A stretch of DNA of 64,000 bases from JBGSBR01 sp041730495 (GCA_041730495.1 JBGSBR010000005.1:1-64000), one strand, 5' to 3'. Numbered from the stretch's first letter, positions 8,901 to 17,262 are shown. Notes: generated by a model not told the origin, from the letters alone. Translations and numbers: made by a program.

Positions 8901-11218
8901 GAAAGCATGAACTGTACATATGGATGTCGAAGAGATAGACCTACTTCTTCCCCATATGCATAAGTATCAGTTACTTGACCGTAATTATCTTTCATACGTG
9001 GGTCATCACCTTTACGAAATTTGCGTTGAAATGTTGAATCTAAATGATGCGTTTTGGGCCCTAGATCATGATAACTAATGTGAAGTCCTGTTTGTGGAAT
9101 ATGTGGATAGTCTCGATCTGTAAACTTTTGTGTAAAAAATGCTTTAGCTACGGGAATCCACGTATCTGGATCATCCGCTATACGTTCATCAAAAAAATAT
9201 GCTAGTTCTAATGCAGCTTCGGCACCAATGATATTGCCAGTGTGAGGGTCTAACTGACCACCCATCAGTTCATGATGTGGTGCAAATTGATATCTATACA
9301 CATCAAATAATTTATTTAGCTCTTCCGGTGCAGTAACCTGCCATAATTTCAAGGTAGCCATCTCTTGCTTTTGCTTCATTTCTAGTAATTTTCGTTTTCT
9401 TCCTTTCACCCAAAGCATTCGATGCTCTTTTACTGTTAGCTCTCCCCTTTTTTTTTGATACAAGTCATAATGTTCAGATTCAGACTCATCTGAACTGAAG
9501 CGATATGCCCCAATAATTTTACCGTCTTCATCTAACTCAACATTCTGATGCAACCCTACACGCATATAGCTATATTCACCACCGTCTCGTACTGTAGGAT
9601 TAACAGCGGGTACATCATAAAGCCGTGGATCAACAATTCCGAGAAGTAACAACGTGTCAGCGAGTAATGTTTGCTTTTTTTCAGAGTACTCTGTAATTGC
9701 TAGTTGTACTAAATTTTCCCATGGTGGTACAAAACCTTCAGGTATTTTTTTACCCGCTTTTATCGCTTTCACTCTTTTTTTCCATAGTTCATACACCTGC
9801 CCACCTTTATAATCTTCCAAGGTCGGCAATCCCGGGATATCGCCAAAATAAAAATGTTTTAGAATATTTTTCCTAAACCAAGGCTTAACTGTTAAACAAG
9901 CATCTATTAAGTTTTGACAAACAGTTGCCGTAGAATCATAATCTACAGACTCAGAAGTGACACATGCGAACACATTATTCAAGGCATTTTGTATATCCTG
10001 AAGAGCACCGTACTCTGGAGGCTTTTGATTGGTATAGTACTGTTCATAATAACCTTCATGTGGAGCTATTTCTCTATCTTTTGGATAATAGTCATACAAA
10101 CAATTTAATGGTAACCCTTCTGTAATAATCTTATTAAATAAGGGATCGCGTTGCGTAGATGTGGTTCTTACTTCAGCATGATAATTAAAACTACTATTCA
10201 TGATTCCATTTAATTGATGTGCACGATAGTATCTTCCAAACGGCCCAAATATCTTGCCTGTCTTATCCAACCATTTGTCCAAATTTTCATAAATAAACGT
10301 CACCTTTCTATTCGTATCTTCTTGTGTTTCTTTTACAACTTTTTCCCTGCCGTAAGCATCTTTAACCCATTTTGAGCTTCTTGTAAGTAATTGCGCATCT
10401 TTGAAATCTTGTTCTATTTCGTTCGTATAGCTCATACTTTCAACGATCTCTTTAAGCTCCGAAGGTATGCTGGTACTGTCTGCTTGTGCGATTTGCTTGA
10501 AGTTCGGTTGTGTGCGTCTGAGATGTTGTGCCAAAAATCCTGCAGAATCTTCGATAATTCTCTTGGAAAGCTGTAAACCGGGGTGCTCATCAATGTAACT
10601 AGACAGTTGTCCAAAGCCACTCGGATGTGGCAGTTGATCATATGCTTCTTGTAGACCGGTGTGCTGATACTCAGCATAATAAAGCATGAAGCGAGGCAAG
10701 CCATATGCTATACCCTCTTCTATTTTTGAATTCCTTTCAGAATCAAGAAAATAATGTGTAAGCTCATGTGCTATGACTCCGGCAAGTAGATCTTCTCTAC
10801 CATCTTGCATGTACTGAAACAATAATGCTTTTGTTACGAGTATTATCGGTGGCTGCGCCGCTTTAGCGATGGCAGCATTTAGGTTATCCCCATGATCAGT
10901 TATAAAATATCTAAAAGTTGGAATGGGATCACCACGTAATAGATACTGTTGCGCAAAGTTACTCTGAAGAAGACGATCGACAATAGTCTGCATGTAGCTC
11001 TCAAACCATGATTGCTCAGGCGTTTCAATATTATATTTCCCTTTATCAGTCACTGTAGCAATCTGAAAAACCTCGATTATATCTGGTGTAATCTCGCCTG
11101 ATTGGAGTAAATTATCAAGTTCTATATTAGCTTCATTGGTGCTAATGAATACTCTTTGCTCAGGAGCAACTGTCATTGGCAAGATATTGACACGTTTTTC
11201 TTCGACGGATACTGTCAT
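5954..11218 (-). CDS. Giant HExxH metallopeptidase-like protein with C-terminal UbiB/ABC1-like kinase region
   Basis: This is a single uninterrupted 1754-codon frame. The N-terminal part has a zinc-peptidase helix, 'IAHELTHYFL' (HExxH at 151-155), followed by 'EEGIAYGL', where M48-like enzymes place a third ligand. The middle (about 200-1300) is a mostly helical region I cannot assign. The C-terminal 430 residues show the motif order of UbiB/ADCK atypical kinases: 'GPAGVKLAQ' (1332-1340, like KxGQ), 'GAGAY' (1402-1406, like the A-rich loop), 'DRHGEN' (D1585, H1587, N1590) and 'DLG' (1618-1620, like DFG). The usual VAIK lysine appears to be Thr ('YVAITEL'). There is no signal peptide or membrane helix. 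TATAAT lies 8 bases upstream of the start. The domain reading is by eye; the peptidase motif is firmer than the kinase call. Confidence 0.7.
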   Translation of the reverse strand: MTVSVEEKRVNILPMTVAPEQRVFISTNEANIELDNLLQSGEITPDIIEVFQIATVTDKGKYNIETPEQSWFESYMQTIVDRLLQSNFAQQYLLRGDPIPTFRYFITDHGDNLNAAIAKAAQPPIILVTKALLFQYMQDGREDLLAGVIAHELTHYFLDSERNSKIEEGIAYGLPRFMLYYAEYQHTGLQEAYDQLPHPSGFGQLSSYIDEHPGLQLSKRIIEDSAGFLAQHLRRTQPNFKQIAQADSTSIPSELKEIVESMSYTNEIEQDFKDAQLLTRSSKWVKDAYGREKVVKETQEDTNRKVTFIYENLDKWLDKTGKIFGPFGRYYRAHQLNGIMNSSFNYHAEVRTTSTQRDPLFNKIITEGLPLNCLYDYYPKDREIAPHEGYYEQYYTNQKPPEYGALQDIQNALNNVFACVTSESVDYDSTATVCQNLIDACLTVKPWFRKNILKHFYFGDIPGLPTLEDYKGGQVYELWKKRVKAIKAGKKIPEGFVPPWENLVQLAITEYSEKKQTLLADTLLLLGIVDPRLYDVPAVNPTVRDGGEYSYMRVGLHQNVELDEDGKIIGAYRFSSDESESEHYDLYQKKRGELTVKEHRMLWVKGRKRKLLEMKQKQEMATLKLWQVTAPEELNKLFDVYRYQFAPHHELMGGQLDPHTGNIIGAEAALELAYFFDERIADDPDTWIPVAKAFFTQKFTDRDYPHIPQTGLHISYHDLGPKTHHLDSTFQRKFRKGDDPRMKDNYGQVTDTYAYGEEVGLSLRHPYVQFMLSHTEGFVEDARAIFSAEELLSVLDTTVSYQRKTLEGENIDQPVLFGRDLYNNIIADSDVIQSEIELADRLRKLRSLHPTIVRTKGVRVPNQRFPKYVPYEPGEWASSFLIHHARRDVYDYLQTSTDATLGIDAFKECLQVAQARVYAPGTYTSTLLKQEILQLLDNQFLRNVDSDLQIAHDDPLLVAQSYVLYETNGYFTKHPESRWDDGYDRLVREQLQILKRDKQRYPELRQFTETLLYSCSIPSAEVRHDLVQGWAEAIKAQYGIDTTPTFDDIALHPELQGYYDEMYTLTAQVLEKTTDRDAIATEMLTALADSLQTQSALTREIYFKKSKRSKQELLESTAGGKGMMGEFSLDFIVQDSDTRLGTIDFLTKELSEESLEEYVEIYKERLERDDNLKKLIGHPSDRDNDVSYYRSRLSDYHIRNQVKSRFRAAHENFWSGRTEVRAYYMNLLAFPAEQKDLMRRKGNEIPPHEELMNYVIEKVLPYDTDSVQDSEFNTYTSFGRDLIYSYLDGANEAEQRLLLSGLMVSAKQLDKVTVRDELSIGKALGLVLMNMGPAGVKLAQAIHSYPQTPLAIRNGMDGVKGEANMPNRNQLFEGMEASIEVASDDPNKLTLQNIAHVGKILGAGAYQYTAEGHLYNPLHGETYVAITELRDNIYIFAQNEFEHIESTLESFVKRRAARGETVTSDMLDAMRKIVHQASASSLLETNYDIGYTQANLLRPSYEGLAIRANNINVHFDTVQWLDHGIRSESGNAEDLHAYKVATVARGKSFNRFIRTASEDEIKALSMALQFSEDLLMLSGKHFDHDRHGENFHVLRIKKDTQIGQKLYKKGDLYITHYDLGAVNLAPPTTVEKQILGNIIGSLIKSVQQGETDAKSLLIEKLTAVLQTNHDTSGYLASVLRGILARGDFLRHLKPVDLQEIVLAEFASGVIDPTIKKAILRELNIPENTPDVVLRTLLPKAKNISITAKSKGLWN

Positions 11219-11280
11219 GAAGCGGAATTATAGCAGAATCATCTCTAAATTTCAAACTATAGGATAGTTTTGACGAATAC

Positions 11281-12000
11281 TTATTTATTTACGATATCCA
11301 CGAAGTTATCCATTAACTGGAAACATTGTTTTTTCATCATTTCAGCAGACTCTTCGGCCTGTTGTTGAAACTTCTCTTCATCTAATTCATGTTCTTCATG
11401 GATCCATTTGTTATCGATTTTAATCATGTTTGCTACCATATCTGGTGTAAATTCATTGTGAAACAACATTCCGTACACATTTTCACCATATCTAAAGACC
11501 TGATTGGTACAAACAGGAGATGATCCTAAAAGTGTTGCTCCGTCGGGTAGGTCAAATGCATCACCATGCCACTGTAATACAGTAACTGGAGACGAGAAGG
11601 TTTTAAATAATGGATCTGTTTGACCATCTGTGGTCAGATCGACGGTGTAATAGCCGACTTCTTTCACTTTTTTACCATCTTTTATATTCGGATACACTTT
11701 CGACCCTAGAGCATGAGCTATCAACTGGCTCCCCAGACAGAAACCAATAATTGGAATATTTTTTGAAATAGCTTCTTTTATCACGAGTAACTCATCGTCT
11801 TTTGACGGAAACGTTTCGGGACCTTCATATACTCCCATTGGTCCGCCCATGATGACAAGAGCATCATAATCTGTAATCTGAGGCATCGAGTATGGCTTCC
11901 ACAGTTCTAAGATGTCCAACGTAATAGTATTATTTTTTGCGTAATCACCAATCAGTCCTGGAGGTTCATGAGGTACATGTTGGAAAACGAGGAATTTCAT
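11281..12000 (-). CDS. Class I glutamine amidotransferase domain protein
   Basis: The 239-residue protein is a stand-alone type 1 GATase of the GMP-synthase-like kind. It has 'VIMGGPMGVYE' (oxyanion region, near 50-60), the nucleophile elbow 'IGFCLGSQLIAHALG' (Cys near 93) and 'LFHNEF', the His-x-Glu of the triad, near 190. Such enzymes release ammonia from glutamine, or act on gamma-glutamyl compounds, for an unidentified partner. TATAAT lies 6 bases before the ATG. The MFS transporter starts upstream on the same strand with a 12-base gap, so the two are probably co-transcribed. Confidence 0.9.
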   Translation of the reverse strand: MKFLVFQHVPHEPPGLIGDYAKNNTITLDILELWKPYSMPQITDYDALVIMGGPMGVYEGPETFPSKDDELLVIKEAISKNIPIIGFCLGSQLIAHALGSKVYPNIKDGKKVKEVGYYTVDLTTDGQTDPLFKTFSSPVTVLQWHGDAFDLPDGATLLGSSPVCTNQVFRYGENVYGMLFHNEFTPDMVANMIKIDNKWIHEEHELDEEKFQQQAEESAEMMKKQCFQLMDNFVDIVNK

Positions 12001-12012
12001 AGTTTGATTATA

Positions 12013-13161
12013 TTACACCCTCTTCGCTACGGTGTCTTTATTTACGATATAAATAATAAAGATGCTAGCTGCAATAATAATGTAATTAAACCATTGAAGT
12101 GCCGGAAAAAGTCCTACTTTGTCGGCGACAAATCCAACTAAAATACTTGGCAAAGCGAAACCTAAGTATGCAAAGAAAAAATAACCTGAAGTCGCTCGGG
12201 CTTTTTGATCTCCAGCGATTTTAGTTACTGCAGCTAAACTCCCCAGATAACTAAATCCATAGCATGCCATACTACAAAAAGCAGTTCCCATGAGTATTAA
12301 TGCGAGATTCTCCAATCTTAAACCTACAATCAATATACTGTAACCAAACATTAAAAGAATACTGCCTATGATAATAGCTTTTCGTGGTTCGATCTTCCTT
12401 ACAAAAGATTGAGTAATAACACCAAAAAAAGTCAAAGAAAAAAGTATTGGCCCAACCCATTCTCTCAGATTGATAGCAGTAAGCTGCGCAGGGATAAGAG
12501 TAAGAATACTTCCAGAAGCTGCCCATGCTACTGCCACAGCGATGCCAGCCTTTATACTTCCCGTCGGATAATAAGGTAATCGTAGGATAGAGCTATGTGC
12601 ACCTTTGTTATCTTTTAAGCCGATTGAAAGTAGGACACAGCTAAGCAATGCCACCACTACAAAGTAATAGCTCCATGGAGTTAACGTCCTACCTGATAGT
12701 AATGCCAACCCTGTGAAAAGAGATCCACTACCAAATCCCAGCGAGGTCATGATAGCAACCATTTTTGCTGAATATGTCGGTCCATTTTCTGACAACTCTG
12801 CAATATAGGCAGTACAAGCCGGAATAGTTAATGCAAATGAAATTCCTTGTAAGATACGAACTATAAATATCGTTTCTAATCTTGGTATATAGATCATCAG
12901 CGTTGTAGTAACCGCCATCAACAATAATCCTACAATCATTGTGAGCTTCCTACCTACTCGATCAGAGATACCTCCTAGAAAAAAAGTAACAGGAAGTGCA
13001 CCTAAAATGAAGAAAGCGAATGCTAGCGCAGTCACGCCTTTTCCATAACCTGCTGCTTGTGCATAGTCTGCATACAAAGGGACCTGAATATTTATAGCTG
13101 TAGCTATGAAGAAAAGTGAGAGTATACCGAAGATATTGATATGTCGAGCAGTTTTATTCAT
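12013..13161 (-). CDS. MFS transporter
   Basis: The 382 residues form about 12 hydrophobic helices. The MFS signature between helices 2 and 3 reads 'GGISDRVGRKLTMIVG' (about 63-78), and the matching loop in the second half is degenerate. The size and absence of extra domains suggest a small-molecule or drug exporter of the major facilitator superfamily. The substrate cannot be predicted. A TATACT hexamer lies about 14 bases before the ATG. The amidotransferase gene follows in the same orientation. Confidence 0.9.
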   Translation of the reverse strand: MNKTARHINIFGILSLFFIATAINIQVPLYADYAQAAGYGKGVTALAFAFFILGALPVTFFLGGISDRVGRKLTMIVGLLLMAVTTTLMIYIPRLETIFIVRILQGISFALTIPACTAYIAELSENGPTYSAKMVAIMTSLGFGSGSLFTGLALLSGRTLTPWSYYFVVVALLSCVLLSIGLKDNKGAHSSILRLPYYPTGSIKAGIAVAVAWAASGSILTLIPAQLTAINLREWVGPILFSLTFFGVITQSFVRKIEPRKAIIIGSILLMFGYSILIVGLRLENLALILMGTAFCSMACYGFSYLGSLAAVTKIAGDQKARATSGYFFFAYLGFALPSILVGFVADKVGLFPALQWFNYIIIAASIFIIYIVNKDTVAKRV

Positions 13162-13195
13162 GAATAAGTACTGCTAGTATACTTCTAAAACGAAG

Positions 13196-13312
13196 TTATA
13201 GGTAATGAATATCATAGATTAAGATATCAGGATTGAAGTGTTTTAGTAGATCAATACGATTTTGGATAAGTCCGTTGTCTTTATGAAATCGCAGTAAAAT
13301 GATTCGTTGCAT
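13196..13312 (-). pseudogene. Short frame resembling the start of a glycosyltransferase-like gene
   Basis: A 38-codon frame has a TATAAT box exactly 6 bases before its ATG. It reads like the first strand-helix of a longer protein ('RIILLRFHKDNGLIQNR...FNPDILIYDIHYL') and then stops. I recall CPR proteins that open this way and continue for hundreds of residues, often annotated as putative glycosyltransferases. It may be a truncated remnant beside the intact glycosyltransferase, or a genuine short peptide. The rest of 13162-13473 holds only the promoter and leader of the next gene. Confidence 0.4.
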
Positions 13313-13360
13313 AAGCGTATTATAACGTAATATAGGTTGCTATTTGAGCTAAAAAAAGGT

Positions 13361-13366
13361 ATAATG
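13361..13366 (+). promoter_or_regulatory. -10 box of the glycosyltransferase gene
   Basis: GGTATAAT precedes a leader of about 100 bases before the ATG at 13474. The leader is pyrimidine-rich with no obvious Shine-Dalgarno site. It is longer than the usual leaderless layout here. Confidence 0.5.
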
Positions 13367-13473
13367 CAACTATTGAAGTAGTCGAAAATAATCTTTCCTT
13401 ATCTCCATAAGAATCCATTATTCCTCATAATTCTTTCTTCTCTAAGATCTCGTTATTAACGCGTTGCTTGTCT

Positions 13474-14694
13474 ATGAATATATTGCTTATCAGTCCCAAC
13501 TCGCCTCTTGAAAGCATCGGTGGTGTCGAACGCTATATCATCAACGTCATCAACTACGCCAAAACTCAGTCGGATATAAATTTATATATATTAGTACCCA
13601 CATCAAAAGAAAGCTTTATAAAAGTTGATGGAAATGTAACTATTTATCACGAAAATAATCTTTTTACAAATAACAGCACTGTGATTGTCCAAAAAGATAT
13701 CTCACAAAAATCACAGCAGTTTGCAGTTTTAGTAGAAACAATTATTAAATCTCACAAGATAGATATTATCTGTGCAGAAAACCTCCATGGTGTATCTGCT
13801 GCGTTTTGTTTGCTCTTGCATATGGTCGCAAGCTTACTAAAAATTCCTTTAGTATTACGATTGCATTCTTTTGCAAGCTCAGCTCTACAAACAGAGCTCA
13901 TCAATCAACTTATGTGGAAAAAAATCAGCTGCGTGAGTAAAAGTGTCGCCGGTGATTGTTTTCATAAAGGTGCTGATATCAATACTCTCTCTACTCATTA
14001 TTTAGGCGTGAACACTGATGAGTTTAATGCTGAAGCTGGAGATAAAAAAACCTTACATGAAAACCTCAAACTTGAACCTGAAGATAAGATCATACTAACA
14101 GCAGGACGTATCATGCAAGGAAGAAAGAATATCTTGAAAGAAAAAGGCTTTATCACACTTATACAAGCGTTTTCCAAACTCTCTCCACGTTATCCAGAAC
14201 TCAAACTTGTCATTGCAGTGGGTCAATCACCTCAACACCTTTTACACCACTTTAATCAAGCAATGGTGATGCTGGATGGTTATCTCAAACTCCACCATGT
14301 AGCTGATAAAACAATCGTTAAAATGTTTAAGCTTGAAGAGATGCCTGCTGTCTACGCAGGATCCGATGTTTTTGTACTCGCCTCTGAAAACGAAACCTTC
14401 GGCCAAGTATTTATCGAAGCTATGGCAAGTGCAGTCCCTGTAATTGGTACAAAAGTTGGCGGTATTCCTGAGATTATCACTGACTCTCACAATGGATACC
14501 TCGTCCCACCAGAAGACGCAAGCATCTTAGCACATCGTATAGAAAAGTTAATTACCAATGAAGAGCTGCGTCAGCAATTTATAGCGGCAGGAAAGAAAAC
14601 AGTCGCTGATACATTTACGTTAGAGAAACAGTTTGTGAGTTTTTTCGAAACCTTGAAAGATGTTAGTCGTACCGATACTCGCCCACTAGCGTAA
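13474..14694 (+). CDS. Glycosyltransferase family 4 protein
   Basis: The 406-residue protein has the GT-B fold. The N-terminal domain begins 'NILLISPNSPLESIGGVERYI' with the Gly-rich acceptor loop. The C-terminal donor domain carries 'ILTAGRIMQGRKN' and the retaining E-x7-E motif in 'ENETFGQVFIEAMASAVPVI' near 300-320, then 'GTKVGGIPEII'. Such enzymes add sugars from nucleotide-sugar donors to glycolipids, exopolysaccharide or proteins at the inner face of the membrane. A TTG two codons upstream is also in frame, but ATG at 13474 is preferred. Confidence 0.92.
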   Translation: MNILLISPNSPLESIGGVERYIINVINYAKTQSDINLYILVPTSKESFIKVDGNVTIYHENNLFTNNSTVIVQKDISQKSQQFAVLVETIIKSHKIDIICAENLHGVSAAFCLLLHMVASLLKIPLVLRLHSFASSALQTELINQLMWKKISCVSKSVAGDCFHKGADINTLSTHYLGVNTDEFNAEAGDKKTLHENLKLEPEDKIILTAGRIMQGRKNILKEKGFITLIQAFSKLSPRYPELKLVIAVGQSPQHLLHHFNQAMVMLDGYLKLHHVADKTIVKMFKLEEMPAVYAGSDVFVLASENETFGQVFIEAMASAVPVIGTKVGGIPEIITDSHNGYLVPPEDASILAHRIEKLITNEELRQQFIAAGKKTVADTFTLEKQFVSFFETLKDVSRTDTRPLA

Positions 14695-14714
14695 TTAGCG
14701 TATATAATGAATAT

Positions 14715-14897
14715 ATGTACAAAGTAAAACAAAAAGAATTCACTAAGTTTGATTGTCCATTTTGTAAAGACACAGTAAAAGCATCTGGTAAAACAGATAT
14801 CTTTTATCGAAGTAACTGGGTAAAAGGTTGTAGTGCTTGCTTCATCTTATCGATCAATAAAATCTCCGCAGCTATCTTCCAACAAAAAGAATACTAA
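14715..14897 (+). CDS. Small zinc-ribbon-like protein
   Basis: The 60-residue basic protein has one clear Cys pair, 'CPFCKD' (about residues 14-19), and a second, 'GCSACFIL' (about 38-45), spaced as in a zinc ribbon. TATAAT at 14703-14708 lies 6 bases before the ATG, strong support for a real near-leaderless gene. It could bind nucleic acid or act as a small metal-binding adaptor. The function is unknown. Confidence 0.65.
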   Translation: MYKVKQKEFTKFDCPFCKDTVKASGKTDIFYRSNWVKGCSACFILSINKISAAIFQQKEY

Positions 14898-14902
14898 ATA
14901 AA

Positions 14903-15013
14903 TTAGTTAGCTTTTGCTTTTCTTTTACGTAGTAAGTGCTTCACAACACCCACTCTTTTTCTTTTGAGCTGTGATGGAGCTTTTTTGGAGACTGTTTTTT
15001 GTGTCTTTTTCAT
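14903..15013 (-). CDS. Very small, highly basic protein (36 residues)
   Basis: The peptide is about 40% Lys/Arg (starts MKKTQKTVSKK, ends RKRKAKAN) with no acidic residues. A TATCAT hexamer lies 7 bases before the ATG at 15013, the same layout as several neighbours. The composition recalls small ribosomal or nucleic-acid-binding proteins, but I cannot match it to a family. It is convergent with the zinc-ribbon gene. Confidence 0.5.
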   Translation of the reverse strand: MKKTQKTVSKKAPSQLKRKRVGVVKHLLRKRKAKAN

Positions 15014-15144
15014 AACCTCTATGATACCTTGAGTCGCTGTAGAAGTCAATTGAACAGATACATTTAATATCAGCTCAACTTCCGCTTGCTTCTCTATTGA
15101 AAGTGTTATAATGAACTTAATTATCTCTGAATTTACATACTCAT

Positions 15145-15699
15145 ATGAAAAAAGGAATTATTGCACTCGTCATCATCTTACTAGTATCAATTGGTGGATT
15201 CATGTACTACAGATCCACACAATCAGCCGAAACAATTACAGAAACTGAATCAGATCTAACCACAACTCCTGATCCAACCTCTGAACCAACTCCAGAAGAA
15301 GTAGCCCGTGATCTCTATCAGATCGAAGTCCAAAACGGAAGTGGCCTTGAAGGTGCCGCTGGTACTGCACAAACTTTACTTGAAGATGCGGATTTCAATG
15401 TCGAAAGCACTGCAAATGCTGATAACTACGACTACACAGAGACCGTCATCCGTGTAAAAGCTGATGTCAGTGAATCATGGATTGATGAGCTCAAAGAAGT
15501 ACTGGGTGAAAAATATACAGTCGATAGTAGTGTCGAAGAGCTCGATGAAGATGCAGAAACAGATGTCGTCGTCATCGTCGGTACACTTGATGAAAATGGT
15601 GATGAACCAGCAGCTGAAGAAGAAGCTGAACCAACTACAGCACCAGATGAGGAAGAAGAAGATACAACACCTACCCCATCACCAACAGAAAGTGCATAA
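15145..15699 (+). CDS. LytR C-terminal domain protein, membrane-anchored
   Basis: The 184 residues comprise an N-terminal membrane helix (about 4-22), a Thr/Pro/Glu-rich spacer (about 28-52) and a LytR_C-type domain (about 58-150). The domain begins 'YQIEVQNGSGLEGAAGTAQ', contains 'ETVIRVKADV' and ends 'TDVVVIVGT'. An acidic, Pro/Thr-rich disordered tail follows. LytR_C domains occur in envelope proteins, sometimes fused to wall-polymer transferases; here the catalytic LytR_CpsA_Psr domain is absent. It is probably extracytoplasmic. TATAAT lies about 33 bases upstream. Confidence 0.85.
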   Translation: MKKGIIALVIILLVSIGGFMYYRSTQSAETITETESDLTTTPDPTSEPTPEEVARDLYQIEVQNGSGLEGAAGTAQTLLEDADFNVESTANADNYDYTETVIRVKADVSESWIDELKEVLGEKYTVDSSVEELDEDAETDVVVIVGTLDENGDEPAAEEEAEPTTAPDEEEEDTTPTPSPTESA

Positions 15700-15724
15700 T
15701 CCAATCTATCTGATTTAATGAGGT

Positions 15725-16591
15725 TTATAGACTCATTGCTTTCAGTACATTCGCTTCTTTATCTTTGATCTCAAACATGATGTTGAATTCTAGTCCTTCC
15801 GATACCTTCAAAAATGCTTGGAAATGAGCTAGATCAATAGATTTAGCATGGTTCCCGATGCGTGCACCTGGCTCTTGCGATGAATAATCAATAATCGGTT
15901 TACCATCTTCAGGTTTCCACGTACTAAATGCCGATTCAAGAGCTTTTCTCATTGTCTCACCATTGTTCAAAATCTCGTGATGAAACGTATCAAATAAAAT
16001 AGGAATCTTTGTTCCATCATGTACTTTCAAGCAATCTTGTAAAGAGTATAACCTGTCATCGTTTTCGATCACGAGTCTGCGTTTGATCTTGTCGGGTAAT
16101 GTTTTATATCGTGAGATGAAACGCTCGATACTAAGTTCTTTATCTCCGTACACACCACCCACATGAATCTGCAGTTTATGAGTATTGTCGAGACCCATAA
16201 GATCAAGTACTTCCGCTTGGTAATCGAGCTCTTTTACACTACGCGCGAAGATCTCTTCACTGATTGAGTTAATCAATACAAACTGATCAGGATGCATAGA
16301 TACTCTGAGATTATGTTGCTTGATAAAATCACCGATTTGTTGGAGCTGAGATTTAAACTCTGTTTGCCATGGATAGGTACAGATCGGATGTGATGCAAAC
16401 GGTACAATCTGCGAAGAAATACGAAAGAATGAAATATTATGATCGACATTCCACTGTAGGATACGCTGCAAGCAGCTTAAATTTTCAGTAAGTGTTGATC
16501 TGAAGCGTTCGGAAGTATATGAAGCTAAACGAAACGTACGAGAAGAAGTACATCCAACACTATTATTTATACATGCATAGCCAATGTTCAT
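15725..16591 (-). CDS. uvsE: UV damage endonuclease UvsE (UVDE)
   Basis: The 288 residues form a UVDE TIM barrel from start to end: 'MNIGYACINNSVG', 'LQRILQWNVDHNISFFRISS', 'LRVSMHPDQFVLIN', 'IHVGGVYGDKE', 'LVIENDD' and 'PILFDTFHHEI'. The His, Glu and Asp residues are the usual metal ligands. UvsE nicks 5' of cyclobutane dimers and other lesions and starts an alternative excision repair pathway. The length is typical. The DUF1003 gene lies 3 bases upstream on the same strand, so the two probably share a transcript. Confidence 0.95.
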   Translation of the reverse strand: MNIGYACINNSVGCTSSRTFRLASYTSERFRSTLTENLSCLQRILQWNVDHNISFFRISSQIVPFASHPICTYPWQTEFKSQLQQIGDFIKQHNLRVSMHPDQFVLINSISEEIFARSVKELDYQAEVLDLMGLDNTHKLQIHVGGVYGDKELSIERFISRYKTLPDKIKRRLVIENDDRLYSLQDCLKVHDGTKIPILFDTFHHEILNNGETMRKALESAFSTWKPEDGKPIIDYSSQEPGARIGNHAKSIDLAHFQAFLKVSEGLEFNIMFEIKDKEANVLKAMSL

Positions 16592-16594
16592 ATA

Positions 16595-17155
16595 CTATGA
16601 TGCTTGAAGTTGATCTGCTAGTTTTTCTTTCAGATTACTAGTATCTAATGGCTCCATCATTTTTTCTAGATCAGGATCTTTTTTTATATCAAATCCATGC
16701 TTTTTCATCATAAGTATTTGCATATTTATGAGTTTGGTAATCTCTCTTTCGGTTATTGTATCAACTTGAAGGTTAAGCTCTTCTCTCAGATCGGCCAATC
16801 TAGCTGATCTATTTTGTGAAATCAAAACAATGATACTCAAAACAATTGCTTCGAGGGAAACTGTCATCGTAAGAAATCCAAACGGATATGGATCAAATGG
16901 TTTTACTCCTGGGACCAGGCCGACATTTATCGTTATCCATACAACAAACCACACAATATTAAGAGAAAGAAATAAATTGCTTCCAAAGCTATTTGTCATA
17001 ATATCGACAAATTTTTCCATGATTGTACGCTTTCGATCTGACTCTTGTTTAAGACTTTTTACATGACGATTTGATAAAAGCGCTTTAGGAGTGATCCGAA
17101 CATTCCTAAGTTTATGAGTACTTGTTTTTCTAGCTTTAATTTTCTTCTTTGCCAT
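16595..17155 (-). CDS. DUF1003 membrane protein
   Basis: The 186-residue protein has a basic N-terminus (about 1-45) and two transmembrane helices separated by 'PGVKPFDPYPFGFLTMTVS' (about 60-120), the DUF1003 hallmark. A helical region with 'SQNRSARLADLREELNLQ' and a soluble tail follow. DUF1003 proteins are inner membrane proteins of unknown function, sometimes near ion transporters. TATAAT lies 9 bases before the ATG. The box overlaps one arm of a 10-bp inverted repeat (17166-17175 and 17197-17206). Confidence 0.88.
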   Translation of the reverse strand: MAKKKIKARKTSTHKLRNVRITPKALLSNRHVKSLKQESDRKRTIMEKFVDIMTNSFGSNLFLSLNIVWFVVWITINVGLVPGVKPFDPYPFGFLTMTVSLEAIVLSIIVLISQNRSARLADLREELNLQVDTITEREITKLINMQILMMKKHGFDIKKDPDLEKMMEPLDTSNLKEKLADQLQAS

Positions 17156-17165
17156 AGATAGAGTA

Positions 17166-17206
17166 TTATACTAACTTTTTTTCATAGCTTTTATACGTTA
17201 GTATAA
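17166..17206. repeat. 10-bp inverted repeat over the DUF1003 promoter
   Basis: TTATACTAAC (17166-17175) and GTTAGTATAA (17197-17206) are exact inverted copies separated by 21 bases. The first arm overlaps the -10 box reading towards the DUF1003 gene. This could be a repressor operator or a hairpin in readthrough RNA from the KGG gene. Confidence 0.5.
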
Positions 17207-17240
17207 AAACAGCAGGCTCACCTCTATGAACCTGCTGTCT
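17207..17240 (-). terminator. Terminator of the KGG-motif gene
   Basis: On the minus strand, ACAGCAGG (17231-17238) pairs with CCTGCTGT (17209-17216) around a 14-base loop and is followed by TTTTA. It lies about 25 bases past the stop of the KGG gene. Confidence 0.75.
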
Positions 17241-17262
17241 AGCACCAGACATCGAATTGTAT

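Noticed and set aside
15432..15704. A Ser/Val-rich frame antisense to the LytR_C protein
   Set aside because: It mirrors the Asp/Glu/Thr-rich tail of the real gene on the other strand and has no promoter or homologous motif.
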